Shown: positions 1-19,079 of the stretch, piece after piece
How positions within the stretch are numbered: the first letter of the stretch is position 1
Layout of the letters: every line of letters begins with the position of its first letter
Source: Hyperoplus lanceolatus
Taxonomy: Eukaryota; Chordata; Actinopteri; Uranoscopiformes; Ammodytidae
Reading direction: 5' to 3'
Assembly: GCA_026929865.2 (NCBI GenBank)
Contig: CM049413.1
Span: forward strand, 12,181,001-12,245,000
DNA: 64,000 nucleotides
Program-made: the position numbers and the translations under genes
The notes under the pieces: model-generated
Database searches by the model: none
What the model saw: the letters and a program-made list of their open reading frames with translations, nothing else
What the model was told of the DNA's origin: nothing

Positions 1-8008
<8,008 letters not shown>

Positions 8009-8692
8009 CACTTGATGCTCACGTGGACGCTACCACAGTCACACACATACGAACACGTGCCTGCCAGACAACTCAATGAGTGAATGCAGAGCAGGTTAAA
8101 GTGACTATAATAGCTCATATGAACCAATCAGTGAACAGCAGGAACATTGATTTTGTCTTCTTGATTTTTGCACTAAAGAGAAATGAATCACAGTATGCCA
8201 GGAAATTATTCTAACAGCATGACAAGTGCTTGGTTTTAAGCAGTATTCCACTTTAGTAGGACAGACATAGATATGTAGGCAGTTTAAAGTATTAGCAAAC
8301 ATTCCCTCACTGTTAAATTGGTAAGAAGTAAGATTGTATCTTTCTCAGATTTTGCTAAACCAAAAGTAAAATGTGAGGTTCCAACTTTTCCTACAGTGGC
8401 CAATCATTTGACGATTGAAGAGCTCAAAAAAAGGTTACGTGCACTGAGTGAAACTCTTTTAGCTCGACATGACATTCAATCACTTCACTCCGTTCAAAAG
8501 TGAAAAACACTTCTTTTAACCAAGCACTCTGGAGTTTTAGAAAAAGGCACACGCCTCACTGTGCAACAAATGTGAACCACTGCCGAGCGAGTAGACAGGA
8601 GAGGACCAATGTGAAAAAGATGTTTCTAAATCAATGGGAGGGAAGTCCATGTTTTACTCGTATCGGAAGGCGACGAAGATATCATGAAGCCA

Positions 8693-8698
8693 AATAAA
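8693..8698 (+). terminator. Candidate dgat1 poly(A) signal (proximal)
   Basis: AATAAA 685 bp after the stop codon. It is the canonical hexamer; use is not proven. Confidence 0.35.
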
Positions 8699-8867
8699 CT
8701 GTTTCTAGAGGTTGAGGTTTCTATATTCAGGTTGCCGATTCAGGATGTCTCCAGGTATTCAAACTGACCACAGCGAAAGTTTTTTACACATGTTGTGTAT
8801 ATTTACATATATCCATTATAACACTCTCTTTCTGATCAATGAAGTGGTATTACAGAAATGTATTGTG

Positions 8868-8903
<36 letters not shown>

Positions 8904-9653
8904 AACAATGGCTGAAGAAAGAGGAGAAGTGATAAGGCTATATAAAGTTTGTGGATCTCCGAGCAGCTTCTCCTCTTCTGTCTCAGCTAGAAACAACATC
9001 AATGCAAGTCATGCTACATGATTGCTCAATGCCTTGGCTTTATAGGCGTCTTTGTGCTCAATTGACTTTATTTTATACTTGGTATGACTGTCTGTGGTGC
9101 GAATTGAATTTATCATTGTTGGTGTATTTTATGTTAAATTAATAATTTAATGCTTTAGATAATTTACTCGTTTGAACCAATGAATGTTTTTTTTTGCACT
9201 TTAAAGAAATGTATGCTTTGACTAAAGCAATAGATTTCAACAAATGTATTCCTTAAGTTATATCCATAGTGTACGAAAAAAGTTTTTGTTGAAATGATTT
9301 GTATGTCTTTTAATTTGCTTGTTTATATTTTGTTGTCAGGTTAAATCTGCTTCATTTCATTTTGTTGCGAAGTGAAACAGCAGCTGAAGTGATAATAATG
9401 AAAGTTGTCAGAGGGCCTTTTCATGCCAAAAGTTATTTTCAGTATTTAAAGAGTTGATTTCTTGTTTTGACCTGATCTGAACGTTTTGAGAGCCTGACGC
9501 TGTTGCCATATAAGTTATTTTACTTTATCTTATGCTTTAATCTGCTTTCCAAATACACTGACAGTTGACGGAACATTGTCAACCTTTTTCCCTTTTTTTT
9601 TTCCCCTCAAGGGAAAACACTGTTGTTAAATCAAAACTCCAGCCATCAAAATG

Positions 9654-9747
9654 TAGCCTGGTCCAACCAGACCATCGTACTTCATTTCATTTGACTACTG
9701 AAGGGAAAATGAAATTTGGCCGGAAATAGGCGGGCGGAGCCAGGCTA
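9654..9747. mobile_element. 94-bp miniature inverted-repeat element with 9-bp TSD
   Basis: It begins TAGCCTGG and ends CCAGGCTA (inverted). Both sides carry the identical 9-mer ATCAAAATG (9645-9653 and 9748-9756), as expected for a target-site duplication. An 8-bp TSD would suggest hAT and 9 bp Mutator-like; the superfamily is unresolved. It lies in the putative dgat1 3' UTR. Confidence 0.7.
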
Positions 9748-9863
9748 ATCAAAATGTGTGTTGGCATTCCCTATTGAAGAGTGCCTGCTGTAACAATGTT
9801 TAAACTCAAAATTTAAAAGTTCTACATACCAAAAGTTTTAAATACGAAAAGACACATAGGCCA

Positions 9864-9869
9864 AATAAA
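9864..9869 (+). terminator. Candidate dgat1 poly(A) signal (distal)
   Basis: Canonical AATAAA; the convergent cfap20 transcript would end roughly 600 bp further on. Confidence 0.35.
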
Positions 9870-10489
9870 GAGACATTCTATGAAATGTAATGTCTTCCAT
9901 GAATTTATATGGATGGTGTCCTCACCTTAGCTTCAAATGGGGATATCAAAAATTATTCTGAGAATTTCCCAGTTTACTTATTTTTATTATTTTGCATGTT
10001 TTTTACTCACCTGAAGCCCGGAACTTCCTGTTTCCATGTTATCATTGCGCTGAGTTTGCACCTGGAATCTGAGCTGACAATCGTGAAGTTGCAACTTGAA
10101 GTTGTATTTTTAAGACCTTATTTAGTTTTGTGTACGATTGTGTGATGCCACATGTAAATCAATTTCTCGCTGATTGGTTCATACTGCATATGGGGAAAAA
10201 TCCAAAGTCAAACAAAGATTATGTTTTGAGAATGCAAATCATTTTCAGAGCCTTTCACTTGAGATTATTTGTGTTTGATAAAGATTGTTTATATTTGAAC
10301 TATTGACTCATCTTTTTTCTTTGTGTATTTGTACAATGTACCACACATTTCAACACTCAAACTTTGGACTATTTTAAGAGAACGTGTTATAGTATGTGGA
10401 TCCGTGTATCAATTTTGAAAAGATAATATAATATTTAAAAACTACAGTGTAGATTGAAAACCGCAAGGACAGATGAGTCCATAAAAAAC

Positions 10490-10495
10490 TTTATT
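10490..10495 (-). terminator. Candidate cfap20 poly(A) signal
   Basis: TTTATT on the plus strand reads AATAAA on the cfap20 strand, about 250 bp after the stop. This gives a compact 3' UTR typical of a small housekeeping/ciliary gene. Confidence 0.5.
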
Positions 10496-10742
10496 GTGCA
10501 GAGAGCAACACAAGAGAGCAATCAAAACTCATAGTTCCAAAAGTACAATATTACAAAGTTACACACAGGAAAATCTTAGCGCTAAACTCCACATCAGGTC
10601 TTGGGGGGAGGGGGAACAGTGCTGGTTGAGAATCTCTACTGCTGCAAGAAACAAACACAGAAAACAGACGAGTGTTATAGACAGACATCTAAAAATGCAC
10701 TTTCTAAGCTAATTACAGTCATTGGAACAAGATATTCCCTTC

Positions 10743-13700
10743 TTAAGTGGTACAGTATGTAGTGGATGGGGCATTTAAATGCAGGTTGTGCTTCACCTTT
10801 GCTTTCTGGTTCTGGACAGGCAGGTAAAGTTTAAACTCTGCTGGGAGCTCATCCTCAGAGTACAGTCGGTCTGAGAAATACACTCTCCTTATTCGACAGT
10901 TGGCATGGATCTGGGAGGAACACAGGTCATACATTAGCAGCAGAAAGACGATACCGTCCCTACAGTCAGCACAAGTCAGTAATATTTGGAGGTGGCTGTT
11001 TTTTTGCGCCTCTGTGCGCTGACTAACCTGTACACGAAGCGTCTCGATGTAGTTGGTTCCGTAGGCCCTCCGGGTGAAGTCGGACAGGTTGAACTGAATC
11101 TGGTTCCAGCCGTCGTCCAGCCTCATGGGCATGGTGCAGATAAACGGCTTCACTCTCGTCGTGCTTTGATAGTTACTCGCCCGAAACCGCCGGCGAACGT
11201 TTTTATCATCTAACACCTGACAGTTATAAAGATGTGGGGAGGGGGAGCATAAGCAATGGGACACTGCAAGGAACAAACCCATAATCCTGTTATGTGCAAA
11301 TACACATATTTTTGTTTATGCCATAGAAGGAGTCAGTGTCTGCCTTACCTGGACTTCAAAGGTGAAATACTTCTTGAGGTTCTTGATGATCATAACAAGA
11401 AAAGGAAGCTTGATGCCCAACGTTTTCTTGGGGTCTGCAGGACAGGTGATATACGTGGTGCTGCAGGGAGTAGAAGAAATTAAAAAGAAACAGGGAGACT
11501 AATGAGGGAGACTTGTACTTGTATCACTTTACTTGAGCTGAAGAATCAGTTAAACAGACACACACTTACCTGACGTTCGTCCCCTCGACCTCCAACACCA
11601 GTGAGTGGATGTCATTGTCTGTGATTCTCTTGATGTGACCATTTCTCACCTGTGAACACACAATAAATATGATTTTGTATATAGCAGATATGTATGAGTG
11701 TTTATGTTGGCTGAAAAATAACTTGACATTTGCGCACATAAATGATATGTAAGAGCACAAGCAAATGAGTGAGTGAATGTTATTTCAGACCTAACCTCAA
11801 ACTGTCTCATACAAATGATATCCTCCATTGTTGCTATTCTTACCTGTTGCTTAGCAACAAGGCCTTTGGGCCCACCTTGGTATCCTGCTATGCTTATACT
11901 TATAAATGGGGGCTTTCTGGATTGAAAATTTTGTTTTAAACTAACTGAATTATTGAGAAACACAAATGTCCATATTTCATAAATACTTTAAAGGTGCAGT
12001 GTGTAATATGACATCATCAAGAAAGTTCTACAAAGTTCTAGAATGCTACGCTCTTTCGAAAAATAACAGAAGCTACAGTGGCCTTCAAGGACAAGAACAA
12101 TTCTAAATTTTAAACAATGCACCTGATTCCAACTATGACACTTTCAAGATGGCGGCACTAGGCCTTGGTCCAAAATATGCAGACATATGGACATATATGA
12201 GACCCTTTCTAAGGGAAAAAAAACAATGCAAAACATTGTTTCAGCTATTATGCACTAAATTAAAGCAGCAACGAGTAACATTTAAATATCTTTTAAACAG
12301 CCTCATGTTTCCTCTCATAATCATAAATTACCTTTAACAGCAAACGAGACCATCTGTGCAAAGAAAGACTTTTTTATATAGTTTTTATTACTGCATTTGA
12401 TCTGGTCGTACACCCAGTCCGATTTTCGGTTCACGCGTGCATGCTCTATGGTCACATATCCGTATTGGTCGCAGATTTCAGTGCGGCGCAGGAACGCGAT
12501 TTGAGAAGCCTATGGCTCCAGGTGAGGGAAGGGGAGCGGGTGTTTGAGACAGTTGTTTGTTCATAATGACTGATAACGGGGCTGAACCATCAAAGAAAAA
12601 AAAGAAAATGCAATGAAGAAAAGCTAAAAGAGTGATAGGCGGGCGGGAGGGCGTTGCCAAGCAACGTATACACAATTTCACGCTGCGAACCTAGACTGCA
12701 GTGTTTACTCCTAAATGAATGAGCGGTAGCCTACTAAAACAAAGTTTACTTTGCCTCACCAGCATCATCAGATGACCATTATTCATCTGAAATAGTCATT
12801 ATTTACAACATAAACACATTACCTCATCGTGATCCATACTAACTAACTGCCATCTCTCGTTCATTCGCTTGGTGTGAGGACACGGACTCGTTCAGCTCCG
12901 TGAGAGGTGACAATGCATCAACTCATTGCAATCAGGTGTGTTTAGCACTTACTGCCATTAGTTGATGCTGTGTCACCCATAGACTCAGAGCCGAAAAGAG
13001 TCCGGTGCCCTCCACACTTTCAACACACGGACACGCACCATATTGCTTCCTGATTATTTGAATCTTGCACTCCCTGCACGAACTAGAAAACAGCTTCACG
13101 ACAGCTGGCGTCGTTAAAATACTACCGCTTTTGTTCGAAGGTGTCGCCAACGTGCCGACTTACTCGTAGTGGCTTTAAATGTACTTATGGATATTACAAT
13201 TACTTTCTACACAATCTGCTAGGAAATAAAACGCAAAATTCTACACACTGCAGGTTTAAACCCCCCGTAATTCCATTCAGATTAATAATGGTGCTTTGAA
13301 TCATTGTTGTAAACTATGTTTAGTTTCAAAAATATCAATACCGAGACAAGAACAGGAAATGTAATCAGGGAAGCAACTTGAAATCGCAATGAAAGCTGCC
13401 GTAACGAATCAGGGAGATAATCTATGACTGATTTGCAGGAGCAGATTACACCTGTCACCACATTTTCAATGTAGACGTCACAGGTAACTATCTTTCCCTG
13501 TACAAACTAAAATTGGCCGATTATTATCTTCATCCATAGCACTCTGAATCAGCAATGAAAGTTGTAATGTTATGATGAAGCGTGTAGCTCCAAAACATAT
13601 AACGCTGGTTAGCGCCTAGCTCAGGAAGCTACATTAGCCTCATTAGCATTAACTCTGAATCTACTGCTTACCTTCTTATCCCAAATCTGCAGGGGTTTGC

Positions 13701-13755
13701 TGCCGATGCTGTATAAAATAGACAAGAACCCGCTTTGAAAGGTGTTTTTAAACAT
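10743..13755 (-). CDS. cfap20: Cilia- and flagella-associated protein 20
   Basis: Small, extremely conserved axonemal/centriolar protein at the inner junction of microtubule doublets. Coding exons in gene order: 13755-13672 (ATG 13755-13753), 11649-11570, 11460-11349, 11216-11028, 10910-10743 (TAA). They total 633 nt, 210 residues, with GT-AG introns and an open frame. The start [20 protein letters not shown] is the family N-terminus. [13 protein letters not shown], the segment [33 protein letters not shown] and [18 protein letters not shown] follow in order. The family is usually about 193 aa. Here the last residues after PVQNQKAK differ from the usual short KAKQ end and run about 17 residues longer. 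Because introns are present it is not a retrocopy. X-box motifs lie upstream and in intron 1. Intron 1 carries a nested MITE pair. Confidence 0.95.
11846..11858. promoter_or_regulatory. X-box-like RFX site in cfap20 intron 1
   Basis: GTTGCTTAGCAAC is an inverted pair GTTGCT/AGCAAC with a 1-bp spacer, close to the RFX X-box consensus. It lies in the first intron, about 1.9 kb downstream of the start codon. Binding is inferred. Confidence 0.4.
11988..13259. mobile_element. TTAA-flanked MITE interrupted by a second MITE
   Basis: The left end TTAAAGGTGCAGTGTGTAA and right end (reverse complement TTAAACCTGCAGTGTGTAG) form terminal inverted repeats, each beginning at TTAA. Without the inner insertion (12260-13178) the outer element is about 350 bp. 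TTAA targets are typical of piggyBac-like and Kolobok elements. It lies in cfap20 intron 1. Confidence 0.65.
12260..13178 (-). mobile_element. TTAA MITE family A, copy 1 (reverse orientation)
   Basis: About 0.92-kb non-autonomous element flanked by TTAA (12260-12263, 13175-13178). Its ends are TTAAAGCAGCAACGAGTAAC and, inverted, TTAAAGCCACTACGAGTAAG. It is the reverse complement of the copies at 38544 and 57195. No transposase is encoded; a short open stretch with a lysine-rich end is not credible. It is more diverged than the other two copies. It is inserted inside the outer MITE of cfap20 intron 1. Confidence 0.8.
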
Positions 13756-14037
13756 CTTGGCTCAGCCCGCAGTCGCTGTGCACATGTGTTTTGTTTGTCT
13801 AATGAAACTGTTGCTAACAAGCGCTGTGTTTGTTTACAGATGTGGCTTCCGTTCCCAACGCTACCGGTTCCGTGTGCTACAAAAGAAGCCGTTCCGCTGG
13901 GAGAAATAAAATACGTTCCCGTATAATAAAACCCGTTCCTGTCGTGTTGTGTCGTGTTTTGGGATGTTCCCACACGTCTCTCCTCGGGACGCTTCAAAAG
14001 AAAAGGAGAGCAGCGGTCACCGCTTCATTATTTTGGT

Positions 14038-14050
14038 GTTGCTAGGGAAC
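14038..14050. promoter_or_regulatory. X-box-like motif upstream of cfap20 (imperfect)
   Basis: GTTGCTAGGGAAC approximates the RFX half-site pair with one mismatch in the right half. It lies 45 bp from the perfect site at 14095. Confidence 0.35.
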
Positions 14051-14094
14051 GGAACCTCATGACGTTGTTCACGTCGGTTCTTAAACGCATCTCG

Positions 14095-14108
14095 GTTGCC
14101 GTGGCAAC
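14095..14108. promoter_or_regulatory. Perfect palindromic X-box upstream of cfap20
   Basis: GTTGCCGTGGCAAC fits the RFX consensus GTNRCC-N(0-3)-RGYAAC exactly and is fully palindromic in its half-sites. It is about 340 bp upstream of the cfap20 ATG, where promoter X-boxes of ciliary genes are usually found. RFX control of ciliary genes is established; use at this locus is inferred. Confidence 0.65.
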
Positions 14109-14157
14109 ACAAAGAAAGTGTCCTGTAATAATGGTCAAAATATTTCAGTTATATTAG

Positions 14158-15180
14158 GCAAGGCAAGGTAGGCATATTTATAGAGCACATTTCAGGCACA
14201 GGGCCACTCAAGGTGCTTCACAGGGTTAAAATCAAATAAAGATTACAAATACAAAAAAAGGAACAAATTTAAAACATGGATAAAAATACAACATTTAAAT
14301 AAAAGAATTAAAACATTTTACAAAAAAAATAAAAAATTACAGGTTAAAAGGGAAACAAGAACGTTTTGAGACCCGATTTAAAAGAGCTGAGGGTCTCAGC
14401 GGACCTCAGACTCTCTGGCAGTCCGTTCCAGACATTGGGCGAATAAACGCTGAATGCCGCCTCTCCCTGTTTAGTCCTAGCTCTGGGGACTTTTAAAAGA
14501 CCTGTCCCAGATGACCTAAGGGCTCTGGGCGGCTCATAACGTATCAGCAGATCAGTAATATATTTTGGCCCTAAACCATTTAAGGCTTTGTAGACCATCA
14601 TCAATATATTAAAATCAATTCTTTGAGTGACAGGAAGCCAGTGCAAAGACCTAAGAACTGGGGTAATGTGATCTACTTTTTTGGTCCTAGTGAGGACTCG
14701 AGCAGCAGCGTTCTGAATTAGCTGAAGCTGTCTGATTGATTTTTTAGGAAGGCCTGCAAAGACACTATTACAGTAGTCAAGTCTTCTAAAAATAAATGTA
14801 TGGACAAGTTTTTCTAAGTCCTGCTGAGATATTAGCCCTTTAATTCTCGATATATTTTTAAGGTGTTAGTAGGCTGACTTAGTAATTGATTTAATGTGTT
14901 TTTTGAAATTCAAGTCGGAATCTATCACTACTCCAAGATTTCTAGCTTGGTGTGTGCTTTCTAACATAACAGATTTAAGCTGTGCGCTGACTTTTGATTG
15001 TTCATCCCTGGCACCAAAGACAATTACTTCAGTTTTGTCGCTGTTTAATTGAAGAAAGTTTTGGCACATCCAGTCATTGATTTGTTCAATGCATTTACTT
15101 AGTGCTTGAATCGGACTATAGTCTCCTGATGATATGGTTATGTAAATTTGTGTGTCGTCTGCATAATTATGGTAGCATAA
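14158..15180 (-). mobile_element. 5'-truncated, decayed L2-like LINE (reverse transcriptase end)
   Basis: The minus strand encodes pieces of a non-LTR reverse transcriptase. The catalytic-box reading NYADDTQIYI lies around 15151-15175, followed by WMCQNFLQLNSDKTEVIVFG and RNLGVVIDSDLNFKKHI. After a stop near 14866 come LDYCNSVFAGLP and the typical LHWLPVTQRIDFNILMMVYK ending (14344-14646). The frame is interrupted and the 5' end is missing. The plus-strand segment 14158-14240 (AAGGCAAGGTAGGCATATTT...) resembles the 3' tail of such elements. It lies between cfap20 and gpr20. Confidence 0.8.
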
Positions 15181-16740
15181 TACTAGGCTACATATTTAGC
15201 CTAGGCCTATATGAAGCCATAATGTTGCCTAAATTTAAAACAAAAATCTAAATGTATTCATGGAAGGGTTAAGTTATTGTTAGTTAAAACATAATGATGG
15301 TAGGTTAAATATATTTTAACATATTTGAGATTTCTTTAGAAGGGACAGCGCACATTGATAAACATGAGCACTAAAGTTCAACATGTAGGAAATGTGCCAT
15401 ATAGGCCTAGGCATTATTTTTTATGGTCAAAACTTGTGCAGAAAAGTCATAAATACTTAGGCTAATTTTTATCTCAAGTAGCCTATGGTCTACTTCACAG
15501 AATGAAACTTGATTAGCCTACTTGTTCTGTAAGATTCTCTCTGGCTGGGAAATAACAACTTTCAAACTATAGGCTACTTACAGTTTGTAGGCCTAGGTTT
15601 CAAGTCCAAGATAGGATTATGAAGCAATGTTAATTCATTCATTTTCACAGACTCTAGAGAGAGAACATACAGACCCACACAAGACATCATGTACCACTGA
15701 TTTTATGAGAAAGGTCAGGTTGCCACGTCGCAAGAGTATGGCGTTAGTGGCTACAGTCAGGACCTTAATGGATTTTATAGGCTATTTAGCACTCTCCCTT
15801 CAAGACAATGGATTATTGGGGGTGCCCCTTTAATTCCCAACTTCTATGAAAGCAAAATTTTCTAAAAATAGACTTACAAGCTCAACTATATCACCTACTA
15901 AATCCCACTAAAGTGTGAAGGGGGATATCCTTCCTCCCTATCTCCAGCAATTTAAACAAGCCGGACCAAGATAGATCTAACAAAGGGTTTCATATATTTG
16001 AATAAGCCAAGAAACATTATTCAAACATTAGCCAGGGACCAGATGACATCACCATCAATGAAACATAAATCACAAAGTCCCCTATTAGTTTCATTTGGAT
16101 TATAGTGTTCAGGTCTGCGCTGCAGCAGTTTGTCTGACACACATGCACCTGGACATAGGCCTACACTAAAACACACATCTCACACGCACACGCACACACA
16201 CACACACTGCAGGTGGCCATCTCTCCAGTTTTCTTTACATAAATGTCTTTGTGGTTTATGAGGTGCTGCCTCACTCCAAATACAAAATCTCTGTTAAAAT
16301 AAATGTAAGAGACCCCCCCTCCATCTTTCCCTCTCTTTCTCCACTGAGACAAACACATACCTTTTCTTCAGACCATTTAAGCTTTGGACCACCTTGGAGA
16401 AAGTTGTAAAGACACTTTATTAAAAGCCTACTTGAATGAAATTGTTCAATACATGCCGGCATCACCATTTTAAGTGTTCAAATAGGGACAGAGAAAAGAA
16501 TAGATGGGAATGAAGTAGATGTAGAAAGTTAATGTTAGCGAAATAAGAGGGGGATAGGTAGAAGAAGACGAGGAAAGAAGGAAACTATAGGTGTTTTTCT
16601 AACGTTTTCTATTTTAATTTGGGTTTTTGCACTGTACATCTTTGGCACAAGGGGACGTGATGATCCCGCCCAGAGAGGTTCACATCCCAACTCTCTACTC
16701 ACTCGCTCTCTTCTTTCTGTCTCCTAACAAGCGATAGAGA
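15181..16740. other. Intergenic stretch, cfap20 to gpr20
   Basis: No gene recognised. It is AT-rich with a short CA run near 16180-16206 and many TAGGCCTA-like motifs (15180-15620). It may include upstream control DNA of gpr20. Confidence 0.5.
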
Positions 16741-16841
16741 GAAGAGAGTACGCGGGAGTAGAAGAGGGAATACAAACATCAAACCATTAACAAGTGGACA
16801 TACAGGACGAGAGCTTCTCACACCTTCTTTGTCTTCACAAG
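16741..16841 (+). promoter_or_regulatory. Possible 5' non-coding exon of gpr20
   Basis: A purine-rich block ends in CACAAG followed by GTATGT, a good donor at 16842. A matching acceptor (CTTGTCAG, 19034-19041) lies 38 bp before the gpr20 start codon. The exon start is not visible, and transcription is inferred only. Confidence 0.25.
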
Positions 16842-19079
16842 GTATGTTTCAGGAACAGGACCATAAACAATTTAATTTCACATTCATTGTTTAAACTTTG
16901 TTGAGGTTTATTAGACATGAATAGATACTAAATAATAAACACTCCCTTTTAAGCATTTTTTTTCATAAGCTACTGGATGCCTTGAGCTCAAGGATCTGTC
17001 TTTTGTCTGATCTATTTATTTTGTCCAATTGTAATGTGCTCCAGGAAATGTTACTAACACAACTAGTCACAGTTCACCTACTGTATAGGTTAAGTGCAGC
17101 TCATTGCTTTTTGATGTGACATTGTTTAAAAACAGAAGCTCTCATTCACAAAAAATTAAACATAACATGATTTGTACTGTTTGGATTTATTGATTTTGTC
17201 ATTTCCAGGTGCTGGGAAACAATAATCGGCACACATCTTTTATTGCACACTAAAATGACCATGTCCAATGAAATCCCCACATCAGAAAAACAAGAAGGCA
17301 GTTTTCCTGTCTTTGAATCCAGGACCCTAGTCGATGTTTTATCCAACTGTCTGTGTGATGATGGAGAGTGTAAAAGACCTTCCTCGACAGGACGTGTTAA
17401 CAGTATAGTCTGTCATCTGTCTCTGGTATTTATAAGGAAAGGACAGACCTTTTGGCCAAAACCAGTGGCTCTCTCATGTAGTCCTTTTACAATAAGATGC
17501 ATAGCTGGGATTAAGGGGGAAATCCATGTGTTGTTCTGCTATGTTTCGGTGAGGTAGAACTTGTCATGTCTATAAAAAGGGGTTCATTCGGGTGTCAAGG
17601 AAGTGAAATTTAATTGTATAATAATTGGAATAATAATTTTTCATCTTGGTAAGTAATTTCAATGTAATGAGATATATTTCGATACAAAGAAAAATAATTT
17701 TGGTATTTGTGTGTATGACCTGTATGTATCAAGCAGGAAAAGTCACTCTTCACCATGGAAATAGAAATAAACAATGCTCAACATCCACTCTTCAGCTTAT
17801 ACCTGAGCATTGCTTTCTACTGCATCACATGGTCTAAAAAACTAATGAAAAGTGATCAAACTACTATTTCCAAGGACAAAATATGAACATTTATTCTTGA
17901 TTTTCACAGAGAGGAGGAAAGGTCCTGTGGGTTTTGTGGACAAACTCAACAGTTACTAAGCTCACACGTCTAATAATTCATCTTCATCTACTAATGAAGA
18001 CATCAATTTACTGTCTTTTTTTAGCTTCCCACCTGAGATGTAAGTCCATTTTTCCAGCGTGTTATCTCTCCTTGCATTCTTTAAGCCAAACCATAGTTCT
18101 TTAAAAATGATCTTAATCTATTTTTAGCTCATTGTTTGGTAACATTGTATAGTAACATTAACCATCATCCTCTTGCAAGTGAACAGTGACTGCATGTTGA
18201 GGATTGTTAAGCCTCCCCCTCCTTTAAACAGGAAGCATCATATCCATCAAGTTTATGCGAGTCTTTCAAAGACAATCGTATATCTTGTGTTCAACACATG
18301 TGACAACAGTGTGTTAAATAGCACACTGCACACTGTGTTTAGAGTAACACATGAGGTCGTGTACTTCACTTTGTTGAAAGTAGCACTTCTTTTCAGAGAG
18401 CATTTGAAGATCATTTGGTGGTCTCTGCAGTGCAGTACATGAGGGGACGTTGTTTATAAGAGGACTTGTCAAGTCTCTCTCTCCGGATTAACTTCTGCTG
18501 GTGTTGACCACATTTCATACCTCACTGTCATCACTCTTTAGTTAAGTTTTTGGTAGGTTTGAGTTTGCTGTGTTGAGTTATTTAGAGTACATTGGAGCCC
18601 ATTACATAACTTTAGATTTGAGATGTTTGAGTTTGTTTATAACACATAATCTGCGGCTGACTCCATGGTATAAGGTTGCAGTATGTGTCTCCTATTATGG
18701 GGGTTCCTGACATCAGTTTAAATTCCTGCTGAGAGATGGTTAAAGTAGACAGCAACAACACACTTTTGGAAACAAACCTCACTTGTATTTAGCCTTTGCA
18801 AAGACATGAGTATGCATAGAGAGTTATAGAGTTGATTTTTCTTTACTATAACAAAACACAAATGAAGCAATAGTGATTATCATGCTATAATGACTTGTAA
18901 ATTACCAATCGAGAAAGGCTAATAATGACCTAAACTCAGGAAACACAACACAAAATAGAACCTGTATGCAGACGATGTGTTACTGTTCCTATTAACATAT
19001 ATACAAGAGTAACACAACACTTGTGTCTTTATTGGTCTTGTCAGACTCCAACCTGTCATTCCTTAATCCTTTTCAACCA

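Larger units (their letters stand above)
8009..9870 (+). other. dgat1: dgat1 3' UTR and downstream
   Basis: Non-coding sequence follows the dgat1 stop. Plus-strand AATAAA hexamers lie at 8693-8698 and 9864-9869, so short and long 3' ends are both possible. A (TG)n run lies near 8868-8901 and a small MITE at 9654-9747. No convincing ORF is present. The transcript end is an inference. Confidence 0.5.

Noticed and set aside
14866-15069. Independent gene from the reverse-transcriptase-like frame
   Set aside because: It is part of a truncated L2-like LINE with stops and no 5' half.
17243-17557. 104-codon open frame upstream of gpr20
   Set aside because: No recognised domain, no promoter or splice support and no similarity to a known family.
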